Shown: piece by piece, positions 12,301 through 21,090 of the stretch
Position numbering within the stretch: position 1 is the first letter of the stretch
How the letters are laid out: every line of letters starts with the position of its first letter
DNA from: Ypsolopha sequella
Lineage: Eukaryota > Arthropoda > Insecta > Lepidoptera > Ypsolophidae
Assembly (NCBI GenBank): GCA_934047225.1
Contig: OW203989.1
Span: 19,319,977 to 19,383,976 of the forward strand
Direction: 5' to 3'
Length of the DNA: 64,000 bases
Notes under the pieces: model-generated
The model's input: only the letters and a program-made list of their open reading frames with translations
What the model was told of the DNA's origin: nothing
Database searches by the model: none
Program-made: the position numbers and the translations under genes

Positions 12301-15300
12301 GCTAAAGCGGGTTGTACAGCTAAAACTTTGAGGTTCTTTGCGAGCTACATGAAGGACAGGAAACAATATGTCCAGTATGGAAACAGCGTATCGGAAGTGT
12401 ACTGTACATACTCTGGCGTCAGTCAGGGTAGCAATCTTGGGCCACTGGAGTTCATCATCATGATCAACGACCTACCAAGAGTGGTAGAAAATGCTGGATG
12501 TTTGCTTTTTGCGGATGACTTGAAACTTTATGCAACAGTCACTTGTGAGGAAGATCACAATTGCCTACAGCGTGATATAGAAAAAGTTGTAGCGTGGGGT
12601 CATGAGAACAAACTCCAGTTTAACATAGCCAAGTGCAACATCATCTCGTACAGCCGCAGTCGCTCTCCAAGTCTCCACCAGTACTCAATGGACGGCATCG
12701 AGATGGGACGTGTAACGTCAGTACGCGACTTGGGCGTGAGGTTGACGTCAGATCTTTCTTTTAGCGAACATATTATTGATGTTTGCAAGAAGGCGTTTAG
12801 AACTTTGGGGTTTGTTCTCAGGACTGCAAATGGCTTTACTAGCATCACAGCTATGAAGAGTTTGTACAACGCCTTAGTTCGAAGCAGGTTGGAGTGTAAC
12901 GCGGTTGTCTGGGCTCCCCATGAAGCAAAGTATAATCTCATGTTGGAGAAAATTCAAAATAAGTTCACGAGATATCTCTACATGAAGCTTCATGGGGTGT
13001 ATCCTAAATATCCGCTTATGTATCCGACATTGTTCGTGCTAGGGATGGTTGGATACAACAAGTTGGAGGTTCGACGGGACCTCACTTTGGCTTCGTACCT
13101 GTTTAAGATATGGCGTGGAATAGAGTGTAATCCCATTTTATTAAAGATGTGTAAGTTAAGGGTGCCCAAAGGTTTCCTAAGGGTGCGAAGTGGCCGACTG
13201 TTTGATGTAGGAAGCAGTAGGACAAACCTTCACCAGAAGGCTCCCCTGACGCGAGCGCTACAACTGCTCAACAGGATCCACGATCACACAGACATATTTC
13301 TCTGTTCTCTGAGTGAATTCACAAGAACAGCGTTGTATATTATTTGTTATGTATAAATTTTTTATTGTTGCTTGTATTATGTGTTTGTAGTTTAGGGTGA
13401 AAATTGTAAATATGTACTACGTCTATTGTTTTTTATGCCATAGTAGTTTTGTTTCCTTAAATGTTAGCTGCACTATCGCATTGGCCTAGCTGTTAAGATA
13501 GTGTAATGTAGTTAATAAATAAATAAATAAAATAAAAAAAATTCAAAATTCAATGTGTGGTATCTGGACGACGGCACCATAGGAGGGGAAGCTAACACCG
13601 TCTTAAAGGACCTGGAAACTCTCTGCAACAAATTCAAAGACATTGGACTGGAACTAAATTATAGTAAATGCGAAATATTTATCCCAGACAAAACCAACAA
13701 TAAAGACAAAATCATACAAAATTATAAAAATTTTGCTCCAAATATAAAAATACTGACTAACGAGACACTTCGCCTCCTTGGCGCTCCTTTATTGGACCAT
13801 GGCATTTCACAATACATCTCGGAACAAATAGCTAAATTTGAAGAGTCGTCCAGTTGCCTCGCTGAAATAAACCCCCATATGGCCCTTTTCATCATTCGGT
13901 TTTGTCTGTTTGTACCGAAATTTACGTACGTTTTACGTTGTACGCCTCTTTGGAACCAAAAAAACTTTTTAGATACTCTTGACAAGATAATTGACAAAAC
14001 AATGATCCAAATTCTAAATTGTCCTCTCGATGAACGGAGTTGGAACCAATCCACCTTACCAGTACGGTTGGGTGGTTTGGGAATTAGAAAAATTTCAAGT
14101 GTGGCGCTTCCCGCGTTTCTGTCTTCAATCCACAGCACACGAGACCTCTTCGGTAGTATAATAAACCCGTCACTTGGTGACGTTGAGGTCTCGGGCTTGG
14201 ATGAGGCCAGAAACGCCTGGAAATCAGCGTGCCCTAATGAAAATTACCCCATTACCCCATCCTCACAGAGGCTATGGGACGAGCCCCTCTGTAAACAGGT
14301 ACAGGAAAACCTCTTGGAAACATCATCTACCCCAGCAGACAGGGCTCGTCTCCTGGCCTCCAGAGAGCGTGAGTCGGGATACTGGCTGATGGCGATCCCA
14401 TCCAGTAACATCGGTACCCTTTTGGATAGACACACCCTGAGCCTTGCCTGCGGTCTGCGGCTTGGCTCAAAACTTAACGAGCCTCACCATTGCCGTTGTG
14501 GAGAAGGCGTCGGCCAACACGGGCACCATGGTCTGTCTTGTAAATTCAGCGCTGGACGACTCTCACGCCACGCCAGCCTCAATGACGTCATCCGCCGGGC
14601 CCTTGCCAGCGCTTACGTACCAGCCACATTAGAACCAAAGGGCATAATTCGCACCGATGGCAAGCGGCCCGATGGGATGACGCTCCTGGCATGGAAAAAT
14701 GGTAGGTCGCTTGTATGGGATGCGACTTGCGTGGACACTCTCGCCCCGTCCCACCTACGAGCGACCTCAGCCAAGGCTGGCGCGGCTGCGGAGTCAGCTG
14801 AAAACCTGAAGCGGCGCAGATATGTGGCCCTCGGAGAGGGCTACATGTTTGCGCCTTTCGGTGTTGAAACCCTTGGACCATGGGGCCCGGCCGCTCGGCA
14901 ACTTTTTAAAGAATTGTCGGCACGCCTGGTCGACGCTTCTGGTGACCCAAGGGCCGGAGCTTACCTCGGTCAGAGGATCAGCTTAGCGATCCAACGAGGT
15001 AACACTGCCAGCGTCTTGGGTACCCTCCCCAACGGCGACGATTTAAAAAACATTTTTTATTTAATATAGGCTTTATATTTGTTAATAATTTTAATTTAGA
15101 TTAAGTTTAGTTTTTAATTTAATTTATTGTAAATACAAAGTTAATTTTTTGTTATTTAAGTTTAGTATATTTATATTAAATTAGAATAATAATACTTAAG
15201 ATACCAAATTATATATATTATTATATAATTTAAAAAAAAAAGTTTATTTAGTTAAGTAAAAAGATTTTATGTTTTAAAATTCAAAGAACATTAGTGTTTA

Positions 15301-18300
15301 GTCTGTAATGTGACCACACAAGCAGATTTTATCCCACCAGGTCACATCACATGCCCTCACTGCACTGGGTCATGTCATGTAGGAGATTAAGAATATTGAT
15401 TTAATTATTGTAACTGGGGACAATTATGTATTCTTCGATCATCGACTATTCGTAAATTGAATAATGTAGCTAACTTTGAAGGCCGTCAAAACTTTTTTTT
15501 TTTTCTCGTTTAAAAAAGTATCTTAAATACAAGACAAATCACTAACGGAACACTTAGCTAAACAACAGTAAAACACAATTTAAATCTGTTCAGTAGTTTA
15601 CGTGAATCGCAAGCATTCAGATAAACAAACAAATATTTTTCATATTGATTAGATTAGTAAGGTATATTTCGAATTTTCGACCACTTGTTGTTTCGACTAC
15701 TTGCATATCATATAGTATTTATAATATTATACATAATTATAAAAAGGTAAAAATTAATAATTATAAATTACAAGTAATGATAATGAATGATATTTGATTT
15801 TGATTATGATGACCAGTAGGTGGTAGAGCTGATGCCGGACTCGACTGTGGAGGTACCACCATCTTACTTGAAGACCCCATAGAAGCAATTCGGGGGAGAG
15901 TAAGAGGACAGCTCACAGGCAAAAAACGATGGATGGCGGTATATCCATCCCTTATAGCCGGGCCTATTATGGAACAGACTGGTGACGGGCGGCGGCGTCA
16001 CTGGTGCGTGTGTGAGTATGGGCAATTCTTCCAGGATGACCGCCGGGAGTGGCAAAGTTCAGGAAAGGCTTATGTCCAGCAGTGGACGAACTAGGCTGAT
16101 GGATGGATGATGATGACAGCTAACAAGATAGATGGATAAAAGGAATTGAAAGAGGTTTTAATAACAGGTGGCCCCGTCGAAATAATTAGCAACTCGATTC
16201 ATGGTGGTTGAAATTTCGAACAAAACCGTATTAAAATAAAGTCTTTATCAGCTCGCACTGCAACATGGCTGTTACGTCAGTCGCTGCGGCTGACAAGTGC
16301 GAAAAAAGTGTGTTTTTAAGTTATTTTATCCAAAATAAAATGGATTTCCAAGAACTGAGAAAACCAAATCATTTTATATTATTTTGTCCATAAGTTTATA
16401 AATTTTCATACTGTTTCGATAAAAACTGCAGCAGTTATGTTGTTACAAGTGAACAAAAAATCGAGAAAGAAGGGTAAACTTGGAATTTTCTTGCTTCACT
16501 TCTGTATATTATAATGAAACTCAGGAAAAACCACATCACTATTTGTATCATGCAGATTACTATTTATTTTTTTTCTGTTGAAAAATGCTATAGTTACGGT
16601 ATAAAATGGTTACAAAGTTACTTAGATCAAGGTCGTTGGCGTTGGTAGAAACCTTAAATCACTAATTAGAACTCAAGTTATTGGCTTGAACTAGTCATGT
16701 TACATTGTATTTACTTAAATCCGTGTTCAATGCGAACGAAGTCGTGTATAAATATGACTTAACGATCATTTTTTTCTTATTTCAATCTCATAAATTTACA
16801 AAAAATTTCTTTCATGCTACATTATCTCGTTAGTCCAGAACATAAATATTATTGGAGCGCATTATAAATTATAAAATAAATCAAGAAACTCAATTTACCA
16901 AAAATTATATGTTAATAAAATGGAACTAAAAACCGAAGATTTAACTCCAAGACCTAAATCATGTACACTGTTAAGATTTACTAAAAGTTTAGATAACAGA
17001 AGACCCTTTAAGCTAGAATTAGAATTAACCATTTTCAATTTGTAATTTGATGCCAACAAAATAGGCATCAATATTCTGTTAGTAATTGGCACTTTGAACA
17101 TGTCCAGCAAAACAATGTTTCTGGTGACATCATTTTCCTTTTATATTTACTGACTGATCAATGCTAAATGTCTATTTTATTATCCACACTGCTCTTTTGA
17201 GGTCTATCTTACTTAAGAGTGGTTTCGCAGCTAGATTGTGAAAAACCCGCCTTTTTATAATTAATCGAAAAAGAACACATACATTCAAAATTCACTCAAT
17301 AGTTATTCAATAAAACCTAATTACCTATGTATTGTATATGCTGCCATCACAGTTTCCTTTGGTCTCTGAAAATTAGTATTTCAAAACTTTTTAAATTCAA
17401 AATTTTTGGGATTCTAATTTACAGAAACCAATGGAAACATTACGATGATAACATACACATTACATAAGTAATAAGGTTTTTTTGAATAACTATTTGAATA
17501 CACCCAATGGGTAAAATTACATTGAGCCAAAATTATGTACATACTTATAACATCTAAAACTGACATGTATTTTAATGCAATAAATATATTGATTGATTGA
17601 CTATTGAGTGAATTTTGATTTTAAGTGTTCTGTTTCAATTAAATAGAAAAAGGCGGGTTTTTCACAAACCGGCTGCGAAACCGCTCTTAACTGCAGAATG
17701 AATTTTAAATTATCCTATCAAATTGTCGTATAATGTTGTGATATTGAAATGAAAAATAACAATTTAATGCTGCACACTAACAATCGCGAGAAAGTTTCGT
17801 GTGGGAAGCGAAGCAGATACGCTTATTTACAAACAGGTAAACTATAGCCCTCAATAACCCACGCGTGATGATAATATATGGAGAGTATAGGAAATGTCAA
17901 TTGATAAGAAACTCATTGATTGTCTTTTGAGTCTAAGAAGTCATCATCCATGTTTCTGATTATTTTTTTGACTGTGTTCCATCTCAACGTCTAAGAAGAA
18001 TTAACTAAGTAGTTAACAGTTCAAACATATTTACGAATGGAAACTTCAATATTACAACGTTGCGACGTTAATACCAGTTCACTGACCCCACTTACAAGTT
18101 GCAATATTGCATTTCAAACGACGTATTATGCGGTATCTAGCAACATAGCTGTCTGGTAATGAGAGACTTCTTGTTGTGGCAACCCTTTCTCCTTAGAACT
18201 TTCTTCATTATCCGCGATACAAAGATATTGTTTCAACCGTGCCATAACCCTAATATTATAAATATCTATGTATATTACAAATATATTTGTCAAAACTTAT

Positions 18301-18656
18301 AATGTAGAGTCCATCGCAGTTTTAACTTCGATAATGTCATTCATTGACCTTGGTATAATTTTAATCAATCGTTTTATGACCCCAAAAGTCATCGTTGAAC
18401 GATAAAGTAGTCTTCAAGGAAATGTTTTAAAGAATAAGCCTAATACTTTTAATAATGCTAGTACTATAATTTGCTTCGTAACTGTTTAAACCTTTTTTAA
18501 TACTTGTATTTTTATAGGACTAACCCTACGTACTTGTGGTTTATACTTACATGATCGTAGCGTTCTTGTGAAAGCATTGTCTTGCCTCTCTGGTGTCCTT
18601 GTCTTCTGCCCAAGCAAGTTATGCGCTTGAGTTTGGGCCTCTGTTCCTTCCTCCAT
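179..18656 (-). CDS. SLC17-like anion/phosphate cotransporter, gene A (3' part off the window)
   Basis: Multi-exon MFS transporter of the SLC17 family (inorganic phosphate cotransporter/sialin/VGLUT group), expected in a plasma or organelle membrane moving an organic anion or phosphate with H+ or Na+; the substrate cannot be read from sequence. Exons in transcript order are 18656-18551, 5705-5491, 3329-3093, 2298-2089, 1741-1574 and 395-179, all with GT-AG borders and compatible phases, giving 384 codons plus one base. Visible family features are TM1 with the NAYTMRVCLNLAITQMV stretch, an N-glycosylation-rich loop (NHT, NMT), the GGYLAEKFGGKW motif between TM2 and TM3, LRVLQGMGE in TM4, ARWVPPHER after TM4 and DLPKYSTDVLKF before TM8. 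By comparison with gene B, three exons (about 150 codons) are missing to the left. It lies head-to-tail with gene B. Family assignment is secure; orthologue identity is not. Confidence 0.9.
396..1573. other. Gene A intron 5, no gene seen
   Basis: AT-rich intron between exons 6 and 5. No other coding, repeat or RNA signal noticed. Confidence 0.6.
1574..1741 (-). CDS. Gene A exon 5 (central loop and start of TM7)
   Basis: 56 codons, phase 0. It starts SMFCFSTPNTHPFISKKELN, the central cytosolic loop of the family, and ends in a hydrophobic SVWALVCAA run entering TM7. Acceptor is ATTTCAG and donor GTAAGTG. Confidence 0.92.
2089..2298 (-). CDS. Gene A exon 4 (TM5-TM6)
   Basis: 70 codons, phase 0. 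It encodes GPTMPALMIMLARWVPPHER, then GGAQIGNIFGSFMSG and a hydrophobic end WFALW. Acceptor is TTTAAG and donor GTAAGTAC. The conserved WVPPHER follows directly on GMGE from exon 3, as in the family. Confidence 0.93.
2545..2725 (+). repeat. Dispersed repeat, GGTTCCGTACC family
   Basis: GGCGAGTCGGACTCGCACAC and GGGTTCCGTACCACAACACA at the left, GGTAGCGCCTGGCAAACAAT and GCGGAACCCTAA at the right. 48059-48175 is a reversed relative. Lies in intron 3 of gene A. Confidence 0.55.
3093..3329 (-). CDS. Gene A exon 3 (TM2-TM4)
   Basis: 79 codons, phase 0 at both ends, acceptor TTTCTCAG and donor GTAAGA. It starts YGVFDWDEKTQGLILSGFYY, includes VPGGYLAEKFGGKW and ends LRVLQGMGE. The length is identical to gene B exon 3. 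Confidence 0.93.
3330..5490. other. Gene A intron 2, no gene seen
   Basis: AT-rich. Short open frames at 4366-4584 and 4907-5208 have no domain-like content. Nothing else recognised. Confidence 0.55.
5491..5705 (-). CDS. Gene A exon 2 (TM1 and first luminal loop)
   Basis: Acceptor TTTCAG precedes 5705. The exon encodes CFIPQRYILG, TM1 and the loop ending VGVQPVLKP. The donor reads CCT|GTGGGT, weaker than the GTAAGT at the matching place in gene B. An alternative GT four bases further on would shift the frame. Two sequons (NHT, NMT) fall in the loop where SLC17 proteins are glycosylated. Confidence 0.9.
6059..7040. mobile_element. 1-kb foldback element with about 340-bp inverted arms
   Basis: Arms 6059-6396 and 6701-7040 are long, near-perfect inverted copies starting CAGGGTGGAAAAAATTTAAG and ending CCACTCTG, flanked by TA, as for Tc1/mariner-like elements. 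A 300-bp centre separates them. No transposase frame was seen, so it is non-autonomous. Confidence 0.8.
8847..9098. mobile_element. Foldback MITE (about 100-bp arms)
   Basis: ACGTGCACAGAACTTTTTGC at the left is repeated inverted at the right, with arms running through CAATTGGTCAAGAACAACAA to AAATATCACTTTGAAAAA. The loop contains a smaller palindrome, AGGGTAGACA..TGTCTACCCT. It abuts the 5' end of the split retrotransposon. Confidence 0.75.
9309..9945 (+). pseudogene. Reverse transcriptase, N-terminal part (broken)
   Basis: RT fingers and palm of the split element. The frame is shared from ATG 9309 (MSFRNGSAGGLDGLSAQHL) through motif A at about 9718-9741 and motif B at 9870-9899. Two in-frame stops, TAA at 9789 and TAG at 9807, interrupt it; no frameshift is needed between the halves. 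Upstream to about 9130 related codons continue in another frame. The reading frame runs into the inserted LINE at about 9946. Confidence 0.8.
9963..10454 (+). CDS. LINE ORF1 protein, C-terminal part
   Basis: 163 open codons ending at TAA 10452. The last part (KKYLHVWRLQKTTTDKEMTD ... GVPESFYTKL then PEIWPVNVEFGEWVWF) resembles the C-terminal domain of insect LINE ORF1 proteins, nucleic-acid chaperones of the RNP. Zinc knuckles or other N-terminal parts are absent, consistent with 5' truncation. The first residues may be read-in from the junction. ORF2 overlaps its end in another frame, a layout normal for LINEs. Confidence 0.65.
   Translation: MLSHCDVDAEGGARKQAERSVMNNRPNEIKSISTDEEWKLNQNNRRKLNFTESKKGGNTTSLQLKGIERKKYLHVWRLQKTTTDKEMTDFVVSIIGGEVDIKVEKIRTRTERDYASYRIGVPESFYTKLCQPEIWPVNVEFGEWVWFHKARVSNEPAEEKTLH
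10375..13356 (+). CDS. LINE ORF2: AP endonuclease plus reverse transcriptase
   Basis: Uninterrupted 993-codon frame. The AP-endonuclease domain covers roughly residues 25-240 with QNVRGL, VTETG (Glu), YIPPN, VVGDFN (about 168) and DQHHP (about 231). The RT domain covers roughly 530-800 with VIPVPKG, YFDFRKAFDTVD (motif A Asp, about 624), SQGSNLGP and FADDLKLY (catalytic box, about 711). A C-terminal thumb region follows. The start could also be ATG 10423, just ahead of the endonuclease. All catalytic motifs look intact, so this copy is young. It copies LINE RNA at a nicked target (target-primed reverse transcription, known for the family). Confidence 0.88.
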   Translation: MSNLASGSGFTKQGSAMNLQKKKHCINIYYQNVRGLRTKFNEFKNNVITSSFDLYAVTETGCNDSIYDAEIIPSKFTIIRCDRNDGRKQGGAFLVATPEFELKQLIPRDVNVDSAVFEIVCATLYRNNNLLFVICVLYIPPNSADNEYMSLFSIIEKLCLKYDKVLVVGDFNMCSCSLEIHNYFEFLISFCGFTQSNFIRNHKDRCLDLVLSTFEPDTVEVSLSGQPLVAVDQHHPPLEVTARLSQRSVVPPAPSVLLSSLEPTDHSCISAQSPDRNSWNFYKADFPTLYSLMYEIDWSDLYQATDINEAVDVLYNKINNVLDICVPRKKQSIERSRFCYPEWFTANLISEIKNKAALHKRYKNSKSTEDYTLFALSRTRVKEMILFDNNNYRDRLQKQLAREPKSFWNYVQSMRKNTKKHKIVKNGITLNEGECAREFAEYFHSVYNSQPPVLDAVAAAASAGGGCEAGGATRVHITTLESAQVLRALAALPPKRSVGPDGIPPFLARDCRTVLAGPLTYVFNLSLGSSAFPEKWKTTRVIPVPKGAGGSDVGDYRPVAVLCTFAKVFESALYNVVYDDVKAQLSDAQHGFRSGSSTTSNLLNFMSFIIPHVDQGIQVDAAYFDFRKAFDTVDNDVLLGKLAKAGCTAKTLRFFASYMKDRKQYVQYGNSVSEVYCTYSGVSQGSNLGPLEFIIMINDLPRVVENAGCLLFADDLKLYATVTCEEDHNCLQRDIEKVVAWGHENKLQFNIAKCNIISYSRSRSPSLHQYSMDGIEMGRVTSVRDLGVRLTSDLSFSEHIIDVCKKAFRTLGFVLRTANGFTSITAMKSLYNALVRSRLECNAVVWAPHEAKYNLMLEKIQNKFTRYLYMKLHGVYPKYPLMYPTLFVLGMVGYNKLEVRRDLTLASYLFKIWRGIECNPILLKMCKLRVPKGFLRVRSGRLFDVGSSRTNLHQKAPLTRALQLLNRIHDHTDIFLCSLSEFTRTALYIICYV
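13544..15069 (+). pseudogene. Reverse transcriptase YLDD box, thumb and endonuclease-like C-terminus
   Basis: Open for about 500 codons to TAG at 15067. It contains WYLDDGTIGG (13558 on), a thumb region, a Cys-x-Cys...His...Cys cluster (about 14491-14541) and RPDG (14665-14676) followed by WDATC (14716 on), the pattern of a PD-(D/E)-type nuclease. It has no start of its own and is the continuation of 9309-9945. A GTG at 13555 is not a real start. It has stayed open although the upstream half carries stops. Confidence 0.8.
15800..16115 (+). mobile_element. 3' relic of an RTE-like LINE
   Basis: Ends with codons DRREW and GKAYVQQWTN before a stop, then a GGATGATGATGA tail. The 'CTTATGTCCAGCAGTGGAC' ending with an ATG-rich tail is familiar from insect RTE elements. 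No longer coding upstream. Confidence 0.45.
17213..17690. mobile_element. TTAA-flanked TIR element
   Basis: Begins TTAAGAGTGGTTTCGCAG and ends CTGCGAAACCGCTCTTAA, with GTGAAAAACCCGCC repeated inverted inside. TTAA ends suggest a piggyBac-like mobiliser. A partial copy lies at 44630-44781. Confidence 0.65.
18551..18656 (-). CDS. Gene A exon 1 (start exon)
   Basis: An ATG at 18656 in a good insect start context (CACAACAATGG) opens 35 codons plus one base, ending at a consensus GTAAGTAT donor. The hydrophilic N-terminus starts MEEGTEAQTQAHNLLGQKTR. The leftover T joins the GT at the start of exon 2 to make a Cys codon and keeps the frame into the CFIPQRYILG stretch. Phase, strand, position and length all fit a cytosolic N-terminus of an SLC17 protein. 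The intron to the next exon is 12.8 kb. Confidence 0.75.
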
Positions 18657-20799
18657 TGTTGTGTCCTTCCTTCTAATGTCTTTATTTAAATCTGTTTCTT
18701 AATCCTTTTTGCTATTAGCACGCTCTGAAAGTTCAATACTTAGCAAATTATTGTATGATAATTTCGCACTATCGTGTAATTTGATAATGTTAGTGAATCC
18801 ATTATCTTTTGTATGCTCTGTTTTTGTATGTTACTGAAGTTTACAAATCTATTTATAGGTAGAGTATCAAAATGAAACGATTTGTCTACGTGTTACTTAA
18901 TTTAACATATTTTGTGTACAATTTTCCATTTTTATTTTCAGTGTTTTTTTTTGTAACACTTAAAAGGTATAAAATATTAAAAATAAGGAAAGTTTTGCCA
19001 CTTGATTAGGAATGCAATAAAATACTAATTGTGAAATGTAATTTATGTAGGAAAAAAAATCGATCAAGTGTGAGTCAGACCCGCACACCCAAGGTCCCGT
19101 ATTTCGTCAGTTTTGGAAATATTTTCCTATATCCATTAGATTTGTAGTGACAGAATACGCGGGCATATATTTTTTTATTACTTACATATTTTGCAAGGAA
19201 AAGTTTAATTTTTTAAACAGTCTTGTTTTCGTCAATCTCTTAACCACTTTCTTTTTTGTAATCTTTAAGTAAAATTACCTAAACCATATTTCATATTTCT
19301 TAAGTCACTCGTTTCGGAGATGAGGGGGAGACAAACATTTTTTTTTTTAGTTTTTCTGTTTGTTATTTCCGTATGATTGATTAGTATGTTAATCCATTTA
19401 CACCCGCATTTTGTCGTCTTTTGAACCACTGTGCATACAACACATAAATGTGTGCGTGAATCCCGTTGTGTGTGTAGCATTACAAACTTAACATCGACGC
19501 CGGCCGGCTGGCCGTTAGAAGAATCACCCATCAACTTACTTGCTCTATGTAGAGCCGAAGCACGTAAGAGCACCAAACTTTTGCACTAACTTCAAAAACG
19601 TGAATTGTCTCACTTGTATTCAGCTCTACTACTTTACAGATAAACTACTTTTCAAGTGTTCACGGGTTTTATCAATATTATTATCTACATTATTATTTAC
19701 ATTATTTATTATTATCAATTTTATTTCAAAGACTATCGCTGTGTGCGCTCGGTAAGCAGACCAGCGCCGCTATATTTTATAATTCGCCACAACTTGTTCG
19801 AGTGTCTCTCGTAGCGGTGATATAAACCACACTGGAACTTAGTATACGAATTCCGACCACGAGGCTGTTCGCCTTGAAAACACGTAATACTTAGTTCTTT
19901 TTTATCCGGTTATTGACGCAAAAAAAACAATGGTAGAGCAGGAAGAGCTAATTTTATGGTATGTGGGTTAAAATATTTAATTAGTTAAATCATCCCTGGC
20001 AAATTTCATGGTGAGATCATTTTGGTCGTTGGCGGGAAATCTGTCAATTGTTCGGCAACTTTCCATGCGCGTGCGATTTGACTATTCTGGTGACAAGCAA
20101 TTGACGTTGGCCTAATATTGACTCATTAAGTTTATCCTTGATTGGTGTAGATAGTTATTTTAGATCTAGTTCTAAAAAGGCTTCTTCATTATCATACCAA
20201 AGAATATAGTGCTCTCGTACTCTTTCATTAATTATTAATGACTTTATATTCTGAGGTTAATATTTTTATGGCATAAAAATTTCAAGTATTAGAAGTGTTT
20301 TATTTCGATAGGGATTCGCTCATACCGTAGTCGCCTGAATCCTACAACCAATTATGACAAACCAGCCGCCCATTCATCACTTATCAATAAAAAGATACAA
20401 ATACAAAATACGGGTAAAATATGACAAGCAACAAAGTTCAAGTTCAGACGGCAAAGCTGCAAGTTATCATCACAGCCTTTATTACATGTCGGTCAAGAGA
20501 AAAATAAAATCAGTAGTTTCAAACAATGGAGTCGCAGAATAAATAAAGTTGTTTTAAATTCAATGCGAGGCGCCTAATCAGTTTTGGCTTAGCCTTGAAG
20601 GGTCAAATTAACATGCTCGTTCACATTTTAAGCTTGTCTTTTAGTGATTCGTAATACAAGTGAGGATGAAACACAGATGTGGAATCACTTCTTCGGAATA
20701 TGTTTAATGAAATCGTTAAAGTGAGTTAAATGAATATATGAATAAATATAATTTTAACTGTATTAGCTTTTTATTTGTAGGTTTAACAATTATATGATA

Positions 20800-21090
20800 A
20801 TAATAAAAAAATATCTGGTCACTTGGCGCACACTATGGACCCGGACTCAACAGACAGCACTGACAGACAGACTCGACCAACTGACCCAATCAGCAAGTAC
20901 TCCCCTCCAAACTGTTTCTTTTTTTATTTTACCACCTTTCTTTCATCTTTTTTTTTTTTTTTCAGACTGTATCAACTTGTTTTCATATATATTTTTTATC
21001 ATTTTTACCTGTCAACCACTCGACTGATGACGGCCTCACTGATGAGGCCGAAATATATCGAAAATATTAAATAAATATATTGTTTTATCA
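20800..21090 (+). repeat. Repeat-like stretch with a hammerhead-like hairpin motif
   Basis: Contains CTGATGA (21024-21030), a perfect 7-bp stem CGGCCTC/GAGGCCG with loop ACTGAT, then AAA. A relative of the motif lies on the minus strand near 33985-34025. See the finding for limits. Confidence 0.35.

Larger units (their letters stand above)
9946..13538 (+). mobile_element. LINE (APE-type, Jockey/CR1-like) inserted in the older retrotransposon
   Basis: 3.6-kb non-LTR element, 5'-truncated inside ORF1, ending in an AATAAATAAATAAAATAAAA tail. A 5-bp AAATT occurs at 9941-9945 and 13539-13543. Taking it as the target duplication and removing the insert restores the host RT frame between motif B and YLDD. 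Clade inferred from ORF layout and the FADD box; not tested against a library. Confidence 0.85.
9115..15240 (+). mobile_element. Non-LTR retrotransposon with C-terminal restriction-like endonuclease signature, split by a younger LINE
   Basis: 5'-truncated element in two parts, about 9115-9945 and 13539-15240. The first part has RT motifs KKRDGGIRPIAVGN, LKVDVKNAFN (catalytic Asp) and GCQQGDPLGP. The second begins with the YLDD catalytic box and ends with a Cys/His cluster and an RPDG...WDATC block resembling the restriction-like endonuclease of early-branching non-LTR elements. The clade was not identified. The tail past 15070 is AT-rich. It is damaged by a frameshift near 9240, stops at 9789 and 9807 and the insertion, so it is inactive. 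Confidence 0.8.
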
